The notes: generated from the letters alone by a model not told the origin. DNA of 64,000 bases from Candidatus Leptovillus gracilis (GCA_016716065.1 JADJXA010000016.1:1-64000), one strand, 5' to 3'. Shown: positions 53,499 through 62,469, counted from the first letter of the stretch. Program-made: numbers and translations.

Positions 53499-54148
53499 TA
53501 GCGGGTGCTGGAAAACGACGTCTGACAGCGCCACGGGCAACGGCCGTTGCTGGTATCCTCTTTGCCCTGTTATTTACAAGCAGCGTTGTCCTTGTGCGCA
53601 CGGCCATGCCCGGCGATCTATCCGGCGGAATAGATTGGGTAGAGCAGGGCGAGAGACAAATCGCCACGGCATTGTCGCTCATGCCCTTCGCCGGCATTGC
53701 GTTTCTTTGGTTCATCGGCGTCATACGTGACCGGCTCAGCGAAGTTGAGGAGCACTTTTTCTCCACGGTGTTCTTAGGCAGCGGCCTGCTGTTTCTGGCG
53801 ATGGTGTTTGTCTCTATGGCAATTGTCGGTGGCATTTTGTCTAGTGTCAACGCCAAAAGCGACGAGCTTCTCCAACCAGACATCATCATCTTTGGCCGCG
53901 CCATCATGCTGCAAATCAGCAACGTCTACGCCTTGCGCATGGCGGGCGTCTTGATGACTTCCCTCGGCACAGTCTGGCTGCGCGGCCATTTGATGCCGCG
54001 CTGGTTGGTCGTTGTGACCTACCTGTTGGCGCTGCTGCTGCTGTTGATCACGAGTCTGAGTGTGTGGGTAGCTCTCATTTTCCCCGGCTGGGTCTTGTTC
54101 ATCAGTATTTTTATACTGGTTGTTGACCTGCGCAAACCAACCGGATAA
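53495..54148 (+). CDS. Hypothetical membrane protein
   Basis: 217 residues with six hydrophobic helices: VAGILFALLFTSSVVLVRTA, ALSLMPFAGIAFLWFIGVI, FLGSGLLFLAMVFVSMAIV, NVYALRMAGVLMTSLGTVWL, WLVVVTYLLALLLLLITSL and LIFPGWVLFISIFILVVDL. No catalytic motif. It overlaps the GAP gene and precedes a DUF1622 gene, so a small membrane-protein operon is likely. Confidence 0.75.
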   Translation: MIAGAGKRRLTAPRATAVAGILFALLFTSSVVLVRTAMPGDLSGGIDWVEQGERQIATALSLMPFAGIAFLWFIGVIRDRLSEVEEHFFSTVFLGSGLLFLAMVFVSMAIVGGILSSVNAKSDELLQPDIIIFGRAIMLQISNVYALRMAGVLMTSLGTVWLRGHLMPRWLVVVTYLLALLLLLITSLSVWVALIFPGWVLFISIFILVVDLRKPTG

Positions 54149-54169
54149 ACGACCTGTCAGAGGTTTTTT

Positions 54170-54550
54170 ATGCTGCCTTCTATGATTTCCCAGAGCGAAG
54201 TAGGGGACACCTTCTTGTTGTGGGTGGAATATGCCACCCTATTTATTGAAGCCATCGCTGTACTCATCATTGTGGTCGCCATTGTGGTGGCGCTAACGCG
54301 CTATCTGCTGCGCTACGCCAGCCAACAAACTGGCAGAGGGGAACTTTATCATGAACTCAAGGTCAGTCTGGGCAAAGCGCTTCTGCTTGGTCTGGAGGTC
54401 TTGGTGGCGGCCGACATCATTCACACCGTCGCCCTGGAAGCAACGCTGGAAAGCGTTCTGGTATTAGGGCTGCTGGTGATAATTCGTACTTTCCTAAGCT
54501 GGGCGCTGCTGGTTGAAATTGAAGGGCGCTGGCCCTGGCAGCCTACTTAA
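54170..54550 (+). CDS. DUF1622 family membrane protein
   Basis: A 126-residue protein with three helices; AIAVLIIVVAIVVALTRYLLRYA and KVSLGKALLLGLEVLVAADIIHTVALEAT match the DUF1622 signature (GLEVLVAADIIHTV). Function unknown; family members are found with stress and transport genes. AGAGGTTTTTT lies before ATG 54170. Confidence 0.8.
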   Translation: MLPSMISQSEVGDTFLLWVEYATLFIEAIAVLIIVVAIVVALTRYLLRYASQQTGRGELYHELKVSLGKALLLGLEVLVAADIIHTVALEATLESVLVLGLLVIIRTFLSWALLVEIEGRWPWQPT

Positions 54551-54558
54551 CTAATTTC

Positions 54559-54738
54559 GGCATGGTTCATTTAAAGCTAATAGTGCTTTACAAATTTAAC
54601 AAGAAGAGGTGTCATGCTGAGGTCCCCCGAAGCATCCCCCCTCTGACGGGAGCGGGATGCTTCGCTCCGAAGACTCCGCTCAGCATGACAATGCCGCGTA
54701 AATTTGTAAAGATGATATTTTGCTCGATGAACCATGCC
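54559..54738 (+). mobile_element. MITE, 180 bp, with perfect 8-bp target duplication
   Basis: Same inverted ends (GGCATGGTTCAT / ATGAACCATGCC) and core as the copy at 11817, nearly identical to it. CTAATTTC is present immediately on both sides (54551-54558 and 54739-54746). This defines the boundaries and the 8-bp duplication, and suggests recent mobility. Confidence 0.92.
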
Positions 54739-54816
54739 CTAATTTCGTTTGCAACAACCCGACCTGCAAAGTGGGTTGAATTTTATCTACCAAATAAGAA
54801 CAAGGAGACTATTCGT

Positions 54817-55302
54817 ATGGCAGCATTAACCGTGTGGAAATTTGATACCGTTATGGGCGCGCAAGAAGCGCTGGACAAACTGGTTGAATTATCCAAGCAG
54901 CATCTGATTCAGATCAACGATGCGGCGATTGTTTCATGGTCGGCGGGCGCGAAAAAGCCCAAGACCCATAATTATGGCAGTATGACTGGTCAGGGCGCTG
55001 TTTCTGGCGCGTTCTGGGGCATGTTGTTCGGTTTGATTTTCTTCGTGCCCTTCTTTGGCATGGCCGTAGGCGCAGCCATGGGAGCGCTGTCTGGCAAGTT
55101 CGCGGACTATGGCATCAATGATCAATTCATCAAAGAAGTGCGCGACCAGGTGACGGAGGGCACGTCGGCGCTCTTTTTACTCACCAGCGGCGCAGTCCAA
55201 GACCGTGTGGCGGAGGCATTCCAGGGTGTTTCAGCTGCGTTGATTCAATCCAACCTGAGCAACGAGCAAGAAGCCCAGTTGATGGAAGATTTTGGCGGGT
55301 AA
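54817..55302 (+). CDS. DUF1269-type membrane-associated protein
   Basis: A 161-residue protein: VWKFDTVMGAQEALDKLVELSKQHLIQINDAAIVSW, then a Gly-rich double-helix hairpin (GQGAVSGAFWGMLFGLIFFVPFFGMAVGAAMGALSG). This matches DUF1269 proteins, small membrane-associated proteins of unknown role. AAGGAGACTATTCGT precedes ATG 54817; the upstream extension runs through a MITE and is not coding. Confidence 0.8.
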   Translation: MAALTVWKFDTVMGAQEALDKLVELSKQHLIQINDAAIVSWSAGAKKPKTHNYGSMTGQGAVSGAFWGMLFGLIFFVPFFGMAVGAAMGALSGKFADYGINDQFIKEVRDQVTEGTSALFLLTSGAVQDRVAEAFQGVSAALIQSNLSNEQEAQLMEDFGG

Positions 55303-55314
55303 TGTGTTTGAAAG

Positions 55315-55341
55315 GCTCCGGCGCTTTTCAAGCGCCGGAGC
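55315..55341 (+). terminator. Strong hairpin terminator
   Basis: GCTCCGGCGCTT and AAGCGCCGGAGC pair over 12 bp with a 3-nt loop, then TTCTG. It ends the DUF1269 gene. The T-run is short. Confidence 0.75.
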
Positions 55342-55425
55342 TTCTGTTGGCAATAGACCGCGAAGGTTTGGGCCTGCTAAAACGCTGCCTCTCATGAGGT
55401 CGGGCACATTGGAGGACATGGTTTT

Positions 55426-57093
55426 GTGAAACGACAGTTCATCAACCGCCACACCATCACCGAAGACCTGACGGCCGGGCTGGTTCTGGGCATTCAAAGC
55501 ATCCCAGACGGTCTGGCGAACGGTCTGCTGGCGCTGATTAACCCTATTTATGGGCTGTATGGCTACATGATGGGCACATTTAGCGGCGCGTTTTTCACCA
55601 GTTCCGCATTCATGTCCATTCAGGCCACCAGCGCCATGGCCCTGGTGGTGGCCAGCGTACCGCAAGTGACTGAGGGGCGCAGCCCCAACGCCCCTTTATT
55701 CACCCTGGCGATTCTGACCGGGCTGCTGATGCTGTTGGCCGGGTTGTTCAAACTTGGCTCACTGGTGCGGTTTGTACCCAATGCGGTGATGACTGGCTTT
55801 GTCAATGCCGTGGCTTTACTCATCATTTTGGGGCAGTTGGACGACTTCACCGGTTACAGCAGTGTGGGGGCCAACCGCATTGTCCGCACGCTGGACCTCT
55901 TGGGCCATCTGGACCAGGCTCATTTGCCGACGTTGATGGTGGGCATCCTGACCATCATTCTGATTTTGACGCTGGAGAAGACCAGTTTGAAGTCGTTGGG
56001 CATGGTGGTGGCGATGATTGTGGCTTCGTTGGTGGTGCCGCTGGTGGGCGCGGATGAGGTGGCCCTGGTACGGGATGTGGCCGATATACCGGGGTCGCTA
56101 CCCCGGCCGTTGCTGCCATCCTTAACGGCCGTTCCCGGCCTGATCATCCCGGCCATCTCGCTGGCCTTTGTCGGGCTGATGCAGGGAACCGGCATCACCC
56201 AATCCATCCCCAACCCAGACGGCCGTTACCCAGACGCTTCGGGTGATTTTGTCGGGCAGGGGGTGGCAAATCTGGTGTCGGGGCTGTTTCAGGGCACGGC
56301 CGTTGGCGGTTCCCTGTCGGCCACATCCCTGGTAATGAGCGCCGGAGCGCGCTCCCGCTTTGCCAACATTTCCGCCGGGTTGGTGATGGCCCTGGCTATT
56401 TTGCTCTTTGGCCGATTTGTGGGCGCCATTGCTATGCCGGTCCTGGCCGGGCTGCTCATTGTGGTCGGCTTCCGCACCCTGAAACCAGAGCAGATCGGCA
56501 TGGTCTGGAAGACGGGTCCGGTGCAGCAAACCGTCATGGCCCTGACCTTCTTGGCCGCGCTGTTCATTCCGCTGCAATACGCCGTCTTGCTGGGCGTGTC
56601 CCTGGCCGTGCTGTTGTTCGTCTTCCAGCAGTCTAACAAAGTGACGGTGAAAGCATGGGCGATTGGGCCAGGGCAATATCCGGTGGAGAGCGAGCCGCCA
56701 ACGGCAGTTCCCGCCCAACAACTCACTATCCTCATGCCCTACGGCAGCCTGTTTTACGCCGCCGCGCCGGTATTTAACGAACAACTGCCGAAAGTGACCG
56801 AAGCCACACGCCATGCCGTCGTCATTTTGGCGCTGCGCGGCAAAAAGGACGTGGGCAGCACCTTCCTGAAAGTGCTGGTTCGTTACGCCGATGAACTGCG
56901 GCGGCAGGAGAGCCGATTGATGCTGACCGGCGTGGAACCATATGTGTTGGAGCAGATGGAACGGACCAGCGTCCTGCGCACCATTGGCCGCGAGAACGTT
57001 TTTCCGGCGTCTGAAGGGGTGGGGGCAGCGCTGCTGCAGGCGGTGGATGTGGCTGAGGCCTGGATCGCCGCCCAACCATCGCCTGATGTATAA
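55426..57093 (+). CDS. SulP-family (SLC26) anion transporter
   Basis: A 555-residue transporter. LTAGLVLGIQSIPDGLANGLLALINPIYGLYGYMMG is the SulP opening, with about 10-12 helices up to residue ~410 and a STAS domain at about 435-545 (LTILMPYGSLFYAAAPVFNEQL). Substrates in the family include sulfate, bicarbonate and other anions; not resolved here. GTG 55426 is preceded by GGAGGACATGG. Confidence 0.9.
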   Translation: MKRQFINRHTITEDLTAGLVLGIQSIPDGLANGLLALINPIYGLYGYMMGTFSGAFFTSSAFMSIQATSAMALVVASVPQVTEGRSPNAPLFTLAILTGLLMLLAGLFKLGSLVRFVPNAVMTGFVNAVALLIILGQLDDFTGYSSVGANRIVRTLDLLGHLDQAHLPTLMVGILTIILILTLEKTSLKSLGMVVAMIVASLVVPLVGADEVALVRDVADIPGSLPRPLLPSLTAVPGLIIPAISLAFVGLMQGTGITQSIPNPDGRYPDASGDFVGQGVANLVSGLFQGTAVGGSLSATSLVMSAGARSRFANISAGLVMALAILLFGRFVGAIAMPVLAGLLIVVGFRTLKPEQIGMVWKTGPVQQTVMALTFLAALFIPLQYAVLLGVSLAVLLFVFQQSNKVTVKAWAIGPGQYPVESEPPTAVPAQQLTILMPYGSLFYAAAPVFNEQLPKVTEATRHAVVILALRGKKDVGSTFLKVLVRYADELRRQESRLMLTGVEPYVLEQMERTSVLRTIGRENVFPASEGVGAALLQAVDVAEAWIAAQPSPDV

Positions 57094-57188
57094 AACAATT
57101 TGACCCATCTACCGCTGGCCGAGCCAGGCGGCGCGATTCGTGTATAGGCCGATGGGCGCGGGCTGAATCCCCTACTGTGTGCAGATGT

Positions 57189-57530
57189 TCAGTTGACCGC
57201 CAGGGCGGCTGTGGGACTGAACGCCAGGATGGTGATGGTCCCGTACACAAAGGCGATGACACCCAGCACAACGGCCGCGCCTGCCAGGGCGCGCTTGTAT
57301 GGGGTAATGCGCTCCACATCCATCAGCACGGCATACGCGCCGGTGAGGGCATGGATTAACACGGCAAACAGGAAGAGAATGTCTATGACTTTCCAGACTG
57401 GATTCTCCAGCCGTACCATCACCCGGTTAAAATCCAGATGACCGGGCGGATAGTGGACCACAACCATGTGCAGGGTTAAAAAGAGGACGAGGGCAACGGC
57501 CGTTAGCCGCTGCATCACAAACACGCGCAT
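57189..57530 (-). CDS. sdhD: Succinate dehydrogenase membrane anchor subunit D
   Basis: A 113-residue three-helix protein: MQRLTAVALVLFLTLHMVVVHY, WKVIDILFLFAVLIHALTGAYAV and LAGAAVVLGVIAFVYGTITIL. His residues in the first and second helices could ligate heme b. With SdhC it anchors SdhAB to the membrane and binds quinone. ATG 57530 has GGAGGGTC upstream; a TTG at 57536 overlaps the sdhC stop. Last gene of sdhABCD. Confidence 0.82.
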   Translation of the reverse strand: MRVFVMQRLTAVALVLFLTLHMVVVHYPPGHLDFNRVMVRLENPVWKVIDILFLFAVLIHALTGAYAVLMDVERITPYKRALAGAAVVLGVIAFVYGTITILAFSPTAALAVN

Positions 57531-57532
57531 AA

Positions 57533-57883
57533 TCAATGACCCTCCAGGGCGAAGAGCAGCAACGGCACGCCGCCGACAATTGAAACCAGGATGAACAGCA
57601 CAAACATAGCGTAAAACATGCTCTGGCGATATTCCGTCACATTAAACCAGTGGACGATGAGCAGCCGGATGCCATCAAATCCGTGATAGATAACAGCAAT
57701 CAGTAAGGCAATCTCCAACAAGCGAAAAATCGGCGACTGCACCGTCGCCATCCGTGCATCAAATGCCGCCGCCCCGCCGGTAGCCGAGCCAATCACCCAA
57801 ATGTGCATAAACAAATAAAACACCAGCGCCATCCCAGACACCCGCCGGAACAGAAAACTGATGAAACCGGTTGTCTTATACAT
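57533..57883 (-). CDS. sdhC: Succinate dehydrogenase cytochrome b subunit C
   Basis: A 116-residue protein: GFISFLFRRVSGMALVFYLFMHIWVIG has the SxxxR quinone-site motif and a candidate heme His (MHIW). A second helix has LEIALLIAVIYHGFDGIRLLIV, the HxxxGxR signature, and a third near the C-terminus. ATG 57883 has AGGAGTGGGTT upstream. It lies 118 bp after sdhB, separated by a microsatellite. Confidence 0.87.
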   Translation of the reverse strand: MYKTTGFISFLFRRVSGMALVFYLFMHIWVIGSATGGAAAFDARMATVQSPIFRLLEIALLIAVIYHGFDGIRLLIVHWFNVTEYRQSMFYAMFVLFILVSIVGGVPLLLFALEGH

Positions 57884-57915
57884 AACCCACTCCTATCAGC
57901 GAGAGCGAGAACACC

Positions 57916-57985
57916 CTCTCGCTCTCGCTCTCGCTCTCGCTCTCGCTCTCGCTCTCGCTCTCGCTCTCGCTCTCGCTCTCGCTCT
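57916..57985. repeat. Hexanucleotide microsatellite (CTCTCG)n in the sdh operon
   Basis: About 11.7 copies of CTCTCG (minus strand CGAGAG) over 70 bp between sdhB and sdhC. A separate GAGAGCGAGA just before it could pair with the repeat as a hairpin. Slippage-prone and expected to vary in length between isolates. No reading frame crosses it. Confidence 0.92.
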
Positions 57986-58001
57986 AGCCCTACACGCTAT
58001 C

Positions 58002-58784
58002 TTACAAACTTTTCTGCCGTTCGACGCGGGCCGCTTCAAAGGCGAGGCGCTTCTGCGCCAGCTTGCGCATTGTCTCAATCGCCTGCGTCGGGTTCAGCCC
58101 TTTGGGGCAGGCATCTATGCAGTTGAAGATGGTGTGGCAGCGGAAAACGCCGTCATCACCGCCAACAATCGCCAGCCGCTCGGCCGGGGCGCTGTCGCGC
58201 GGGTCCATCACCCGCAGGAACGCCTTCAGCAGCGCGTGCGGGCCGATGTACTTTTTGTTCATCGCCACTACCTGGCAGGCGGAATAACACGCGCCGCACA
58301 TGATGCAGGTTTCGGCCGATTGCAGCGCCGCCACTTCTTCCGGCGAAACGTGGAACTCGCCGTCTATTGGCTGGCTGTCGTCGTAGCTGGGCGGGGGGAT
58401 GAGCCACGGCTTCACCCGCAGGTATTGTTCCCAGAACGAGGTGCGGTCCACCACCAAATCTTTGATGATGGGCAGATAGGGTAACGGCCGTATCGTCACC
58501 CGCCCCTTCCGGTCCAAAAACGCCTCTACCCGCCGGTTACACACCAGCGTATTCACGCCATTCACGCTCATCGCGCAGCTGCCGCAAATCGCGTGGCGAC
58601 AGGAACGGCGAAACGTCAGGCTGCCATCCAGATCGCTCTTGATGTTTTCCAATGCATCCAGCAGCGTCGTGTCGGCGGTGATGGCAATCTCATACTCCGC
58701 CAGATATGGCTTGCGGTCCACGTCCGGGTTAAACCGCTGCACCCGGATTACCGCCTTCTTCGCTTGGCTATTTTGTATCGTCAT
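58002..58784 (-). CDS. sdhB: Succinate dehydrogenase iron-sulfur subunit B
   Basis: A 260-residue protein. The [2Fe-2S] domain has CRHAICGSCAMSVNGVNTLVC, and the C-terminal ferredoxin domain has CIMCGACYSACQ and CIDACPKGLNP, binding the [4Fe-4S] and [3Fe-4S] clusters. Electrons pass from FAD on SdhA to the quinone site on SdhCD. ATG 58784 is chosen with AAAAAGGGC upstream. 95 bp after sdhA. Confidence 0.95.
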   Translation of the reverse strand: MTIQNSQAKKAVIRVQRFNPDVDRKPYLAEYEIAITADTTLLDALENIKSDLDGSLTFRRSCRHAICGSCAMSVNGVNTLVCNRRVEAFLDRKGRVTIRPLPYLPIIKDLVVDRTSFWEQYLRVKPWLIPPPSYDDSQPIDGEFHVSPEEVAALQSAETCIMCGACYSACQVVAMNKKYIGPHALLKAFLRVMDPRDSAPAERLAIVGGDDGVFRCHTIFNCIDACPKGLNPTQAIETMRKLAQKRLAFEAARVERQKSL

Positions 58785-58879
58785 ACTTGTGCCCTTTTTA
58801 GGATGCACCACGGAGACACGGAGAACACGGAGGAAAGAAAAACTCTCTGTTCTCCACGCCGCCGTGGCGATAACTTTTC

Positions 58880-60703
58880 CTAATACTTCCGCTCTTCTGG
58901 CGGATAACGATCATAGAAAATCGTCACGCCTTTGTAATCCAGGCGCGGGCCATCGTCGTCGTTTTTGTGCGCCAACGTATGCTTCAGCCACTGCGCGTCA
59001 TCGCGCCGGGCGTAATCAGTGCGGTAATGCGCCCCCCGGCTCTCGGTGCGCGCCAGGGCGCTGGCGACAATCACCTCGCTAAAGGTCAGCAAGTTTTCCG
59101 TCTCTACGGCCGCCAGCAAGTCGGTGTTAAAGCGGCTCCCCTTGTCCATGATCTGCGCCCGCGTGTACCGCTCCTGCAATACCTTCACATCCCGTGCGGC
59201 GATTTCCAGCCGTTCCCCATCCCGGAAGACGCCGACGTTTTTGGTCATCGTTTCCTTGAGGGCATTGGCGATTTTGCTGACCGATTCGGCCGGCTTGCCC
59301 GACACGCCAGCCGTATAACGGCTTAAGCGCGCCTGGCTGCGGGCCACCGGGTCGCCGCTCACCGGCGGCAGCGGGGCCCCATTTTGCACAAATTCGGCGA
59401 TGGCCAGGCCGGCCCGCCGGCCGAACAGCGAAGCGTCCAACAAGCTGTTCGTGCCCAACCGATTCGCCCCGTGCACGCTAATGCAGGCGCACTCCCCGGC
59501 GGCGTAGAAACCGGTCACTGGCGTCCCGGCCGCGTCGGCGATCACCTGGCAGTTGGCGTCAGCCGGGATACCCCCCATGCTGTAATGGGCCGTCGGCTGA
59601 ATTGCTACCGGATCGGTGATGATGTCCACGCCGAGAAAGTCACGGGCCAGTTCATGCACCTGCGGCAGCCGCTCCATAATCCGCTCCGCCCCCAAATGGC
59701 GCAAATCAAGGAAGACGCCTTCCTTGTCCGGGCCAACACCGCGCCCCTCGTTAATTTCCCTCTGCTCGGAGCGGCTGACCAGGTCACGCGGGGCCAGTTC
59801 CATCTTATCGGCGGCGTAGCGCTCCATGAAGCGCTCGCCGGCGCTGTTGAGCAGGTAGCCGCCTTCACCACGACACGCCTCGCTCATCAGAATGCCCTTG
59901 CCATAGAGGCCGGTGGGATGAAACTGGACAAATTCCATGTCCATGAGCGGCACGCCGGCGTTGTAGGCAACGGCCACACCGTCGCCGGTGTTGGCAGTGG
60001 CGTTGGAGGTAATTTTCCAGGCACGGCCGTAACCGCCGGTAGCAAACAGCACCGCTTTGGCGCGCATCAGGTGCAGCGTGCCGGTGACAATATCCAGGGC
60101 CACAATTCCGCGGCAGATGTTGTCTTCCAGGATTAGATCGAGGCAGTACCACTCGCTGTAGAAGGTGACACCCTGCTTAAGCGCCTGCTCGTGGATGGTG
60201 TGCAGCAAAACGTGGCCGGTGAAGTCGGCGGCGTAGTTGGCGCGGGGCACGCTGTGGCCGCCAAAACGACGTTGGGCGATACGGCCGTCGCTCAACCGGC
60301 TAAAGACACAGCCCATGCGCTCGTATTCGTAAATGATCTCCGGCGCTTCCTTCACCATAATCTCGATGGCGTCCTGGTCGCCCAACCAGTCCGAGCCTTT
60401 GATCGTGTCGAACATATGCAGTTCCCAGCTGTCGGGCGGCTCGTCGCCCGGCGACACTGCTTCCAGCGGGCCGCTCGGCCCCGTCCCGGCGACCGGGCGC
60501 ACATTGTTCAGGGCGGCGGCGATGCCCCCCTGGGCCGCGCCGCTGTGCGAACGCAGGGGATGCAATTTTGAGAGGACGCCGATGTTGCCCACGCCTTGTT
60601 TGCTGGCAGCCATAGCCGCCCATGAACCGGCCAATCCGGCGCCGATTATTAGCACATCGTGGGTTATTGCCTCGTTATGGGTGATGCCGGTGATATAACT
60701 CAT
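58880..60703 (-). CDS. sdhA: Succinate dehydrogenase flavoprotein subunit A
   Basis: 607 residues. FAD-binding DVLIIGAGLAGSWAAMAA at the start, HSGAAQGGIAAAL with the flavin-linking His, FVQFHPTGLYG, and TAHYSMGGIPADANCQV (active-site His/Arg region) all present. It oxidises succinate to fumarate in the TCA cycle as part of complex II, or works in reverse. First gene of the operon; its ATG is preceded by AAAAGGACAAC. Confidence 0.96.
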   Translation of the reverse strand: MSYITGITHNEAITHDVLIIGAGLAGSWAAMAASKQGVGNIGVLSKLHPLRSHSGAAQGGIAAALNNVRPVAGTGPSGPLEAVSPGDEPPDSWELHMFDTIKGSDWLGDQDAIEIMVKEAPEIIYEYERMGCVFSRLSDGRIAQRRFGGHSVPRANYAADFTGHVLLHTIHEQALKQGVTFYSEWYCLDLILEDNICRGIVALDIVTGTLHLMRAKAVLFATGGYGRAWKITSNATANTGDGVAVAYNAGVPLMDMEFVQFHPTGLYGKGILMSEACRGEGGYLLNSAGERFMERYAADKMELAPRDLVSRSEQREINEGRGVGPDKEGVFLDLRHLGAERIMERLPQVHELARDFLGVDIITDPVAIQPTAHYSMGGIPADANCQVIADAAGTPVTGFYAAGECACISVHGANRLGTNSLLDASLFGRRAGLAIAEFVQNGAPLPPVSGDPVARSQARLSRYTAGVSGKPAESVSKIANALKETMTKNVGVFRDGERLEIAARDVKVLQERYTRAQIMDKGSRFNTDLLAAVETENLLTFSEVIVASALARTESRGAHYRTDYARRDDAQWLKHTLAHKNDDDGPRLDYKGVTIFYDRYPPEERKY

Positions 60704-61255
60704 CGTATCTGTTGTCCTTTTTGTTGGGAACGGCCGTGTTGCTCTGGAAACATTTGTGGATGGATAGGCTACGGCCGTTACGGACGAGGCGCTGCTCCAG
60801 CAGCCGTAAACCGTAGTCCGTATCCCGTTTTCCGCTGGGGTTTGCCAGAGTCAGTGGCCTGCGGAAGACCGGTAGCAACGTGGTCATGAAACGAAATTAC
60901 GGATTACGGATTACCGAATACGTACAGTAGTACTCGTCATTTGAACATCTATTGTTGACCTGGCAGCCGACCGCCAGCCACCCTGAGCATACCCGCAGTG
61001 GGATTTTGGGCCTAGTAATACATGTCACCAAACGTTGGCGACATTTGTCACTACAGACAGCAGGGGCGGACGTGGCGCAGCATTCGGCCAATCAGCTATC
61101 GTTACACTGCTCCATTATGAGTGGTTGCCTGATTACGGCCGCTTTACTGGACTTACCTGGTAACTACGGTATGCTGGCCTTTCGGTTATTGATACCCATG
61201 TTGGCACGGTCGCATTTGGCGGCCCTAAACTGGGACTAGATTTGGAGAAAATCAC
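60704..61255. other. Intergenic region between sdhA and the RRM gene
   Basis: No gene supported. It contains two motif copies of ACGGCCGT (60728, 60770), a CCGTAATCCG-type repeat (60801-60922), and a TGTCACCAAACGTTGGCGACA hairpin near 61021. It must hold the promoters for both divergent genes, but no clear -35/-10 pair was recognised. Confidence 0.45.
60801..60922 (-). repeat. Interspersed repeat with CCGTAATCCG-like ends, copy 2
   Basis: Runs CAGCCGTAAACCGTAGTCCG on the plus strand to TTACCGAATACG; in reverse it has the same two ends as the element at 19341-19437. Interior differs. Confidence 0.55.
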
Positions 61256-61582
61256 TTGTCGAAAAAAATGTATGTCGGAAATTTGTCGTTTGATGCCACT
61301 GAAGATCAAGTTCGTGATCTTTTTACACCCTTTGGTACGGTGGACTCTGTTGCTATGATCACAGACCGCATGAGCGGCCAGTTTCGTGGGTTCTGTTTCG
61401 TTGAAATGGAAACAAGCGCCGCAAACGCGGCCATGAAAGCGCTGGACAGCACGGAAGTAGATGGCCGGGCGCTGAAAGTGAACGAAGCGAAACCACGCGA
61501 AGAGCGGGCCGATGGTGGGCAGCGCAACGGCGGTTTCCGCAGTGGAGATAGTCAACGTGGCGGTTACGGCCGTTCCGGTTAA
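61256..61582 (+). CDS. RNA-binding protein (RRM) with Gly/Arg-rich tail
   Basis: A 108-residue RRM protein. RNP-2 is MYVGNLSF and RNP-1 is RGFCFVEM; a Gly/Arg-rich tail (RNGGFRSGDSQRGGYGRSG) follows. It resembles small cyanobacterial/Chloroflexota RNA-binding proteins that increase at low temperature. Start at TTG 61256 (MSKKMYVGN) is supported by GGAGAAAATCAC and matches the family, though rare. A long upstream region and a strong terminator downstream bound it as a single-gene unit. Confidence 0.9.
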   Translation: MSKKMYVGNLSFDATEDQVRDLFTPFGTVDSVAMITDRMSGQFRGFCFVEMETSAANAAMKALDSTEVDGRALKVNEAKPREERADGGQRNGGFRSGDSQRGGYGRSG

Positions 61583-61638
61583 GCTACATCCGCCTACCCG
61601 TCTATAGGATAGGTTTATCGCACAAAACACAGCGGCGC

Positions 61639-61686
61639 AAACGGCCGTCTTGGATGCCAACCGGTTTCTGAGACGGCCGTTTTTTG
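61639..61686 (+). terminator. Rho-independent terminator built from two ACGGCCGT motifs
   Basis: AAACGGCCGTCT (61639-61650) and AGACGGCCGTTT (61671-61682) form a perfect 12-bp stem followed by a T-run (TTTTTT). It ends the RRM gene. Confidence 0.85.
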
Positions 61687-61847
61687 TATCTGGTTGTATG
61701 ACAGGGGGGAAAATACGGCCGTTTTACGTTCATACATTCAGAAGTGGTTTTTGCCTGGCAGTTAGGTTTGATGGTATGTTTACAGTCCAATAACCCCCAA
61801 GCAACCCAACATAGCAGCTACTCAGGTCTATAAAGGAGATGATGTTT

Positions 61848-62450
61848 GTGAAAAAAGCACATTGGTTGTCAACAATTCTCGTCCTGGTTCTGATGTTCGC
61901 GGCCGCCTATATGATGAGCCGCCCCACCGCCGAAGCGTATTCCCAGGCGGCCCAAATCGGCAGCGATGAAGCGCCGCAGCACGACGATGGGCCAGACGCC
62001 GGTGCCATCCCCTTCTCTCCCAACAGCTTTCCCGGCACACAGCCAGTCTATTTCAGTCCATCAGACAATGACGGCACAGCCACCGTTGTCATCGTTTACA
62101 ACACAACGGCCGTCACACAAACAGCCTATATCCAGGGCCTCAACAGCAGTGGCAGTCTCACAGTCAATAGTGAAATTCCATTAAATCCTTATGAGCGGAA
62201 ATTTCTCATCAGCGATAGTTTGGCGGCTGGGCCGCCGCCTAGCTGGCAAAACAACCTATTGACCAACTTTACCGATTTCAGTACGGTGGGGGTATTGTTT
62301 GTGCCCGCTGGCGTCTATTTTGATGGGTTCATTGTGTTTAACTTTGGCGCCGACACAATCGATCCCCGCGCCGATCAGGGCGGGATTCCTTTACACTTCA
62401 GCACCGACCCCTTAACCGTCCTTCTCCCAGTTATTAGCAACGTCCCCTGA
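61848..62450 (+). CDS. Secreted hypothetical protein
   Basis: About 200 residues. A signal peptide (VKKAHWLSTILVLVLMFAAAYMM) is followed by an acidic linker and a beta-rich domain with repeated Thr/Ser strands, then a short hydrophobic tail LLPVISNVP. The tail echoes the end of the 1652-residue secreted protein. No enzymatic motif. Start uncertain: GTG 61848 has AAAGGAGA at good distance; ATG 61839 or 61842 also possible. Function unknown. Confidence 0.6.
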   Translation: MKKAHWLSTILVLVLMFAAAYMMSRPTAEAYSQAAQIGSDEAPQHDDGPDAGAIPFSPNSFPGTQPVYFSPSDNDGTATVVIVYNTTAVTQTAYIQGLNSSGSLTVNSEIPLNPYERKFLISDSLAAGPPPSWQNNLLTNFTDFSTVGVLFVPAGVYFDGFIVFNFGADTIDPRADQGGIPLHFSTDPLTVLLPVISNVP

Positions 62451-62469
62451 TGCCTCCCTAATCGCCCGC

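Noticed and set aside
57803..58484. Frames with long repeats of Leu-Ala or Ser-Arg across the microsatellite
   Set aside because: These are translations of the CTCTCG repeat, antisense to sdhB and sdhC.
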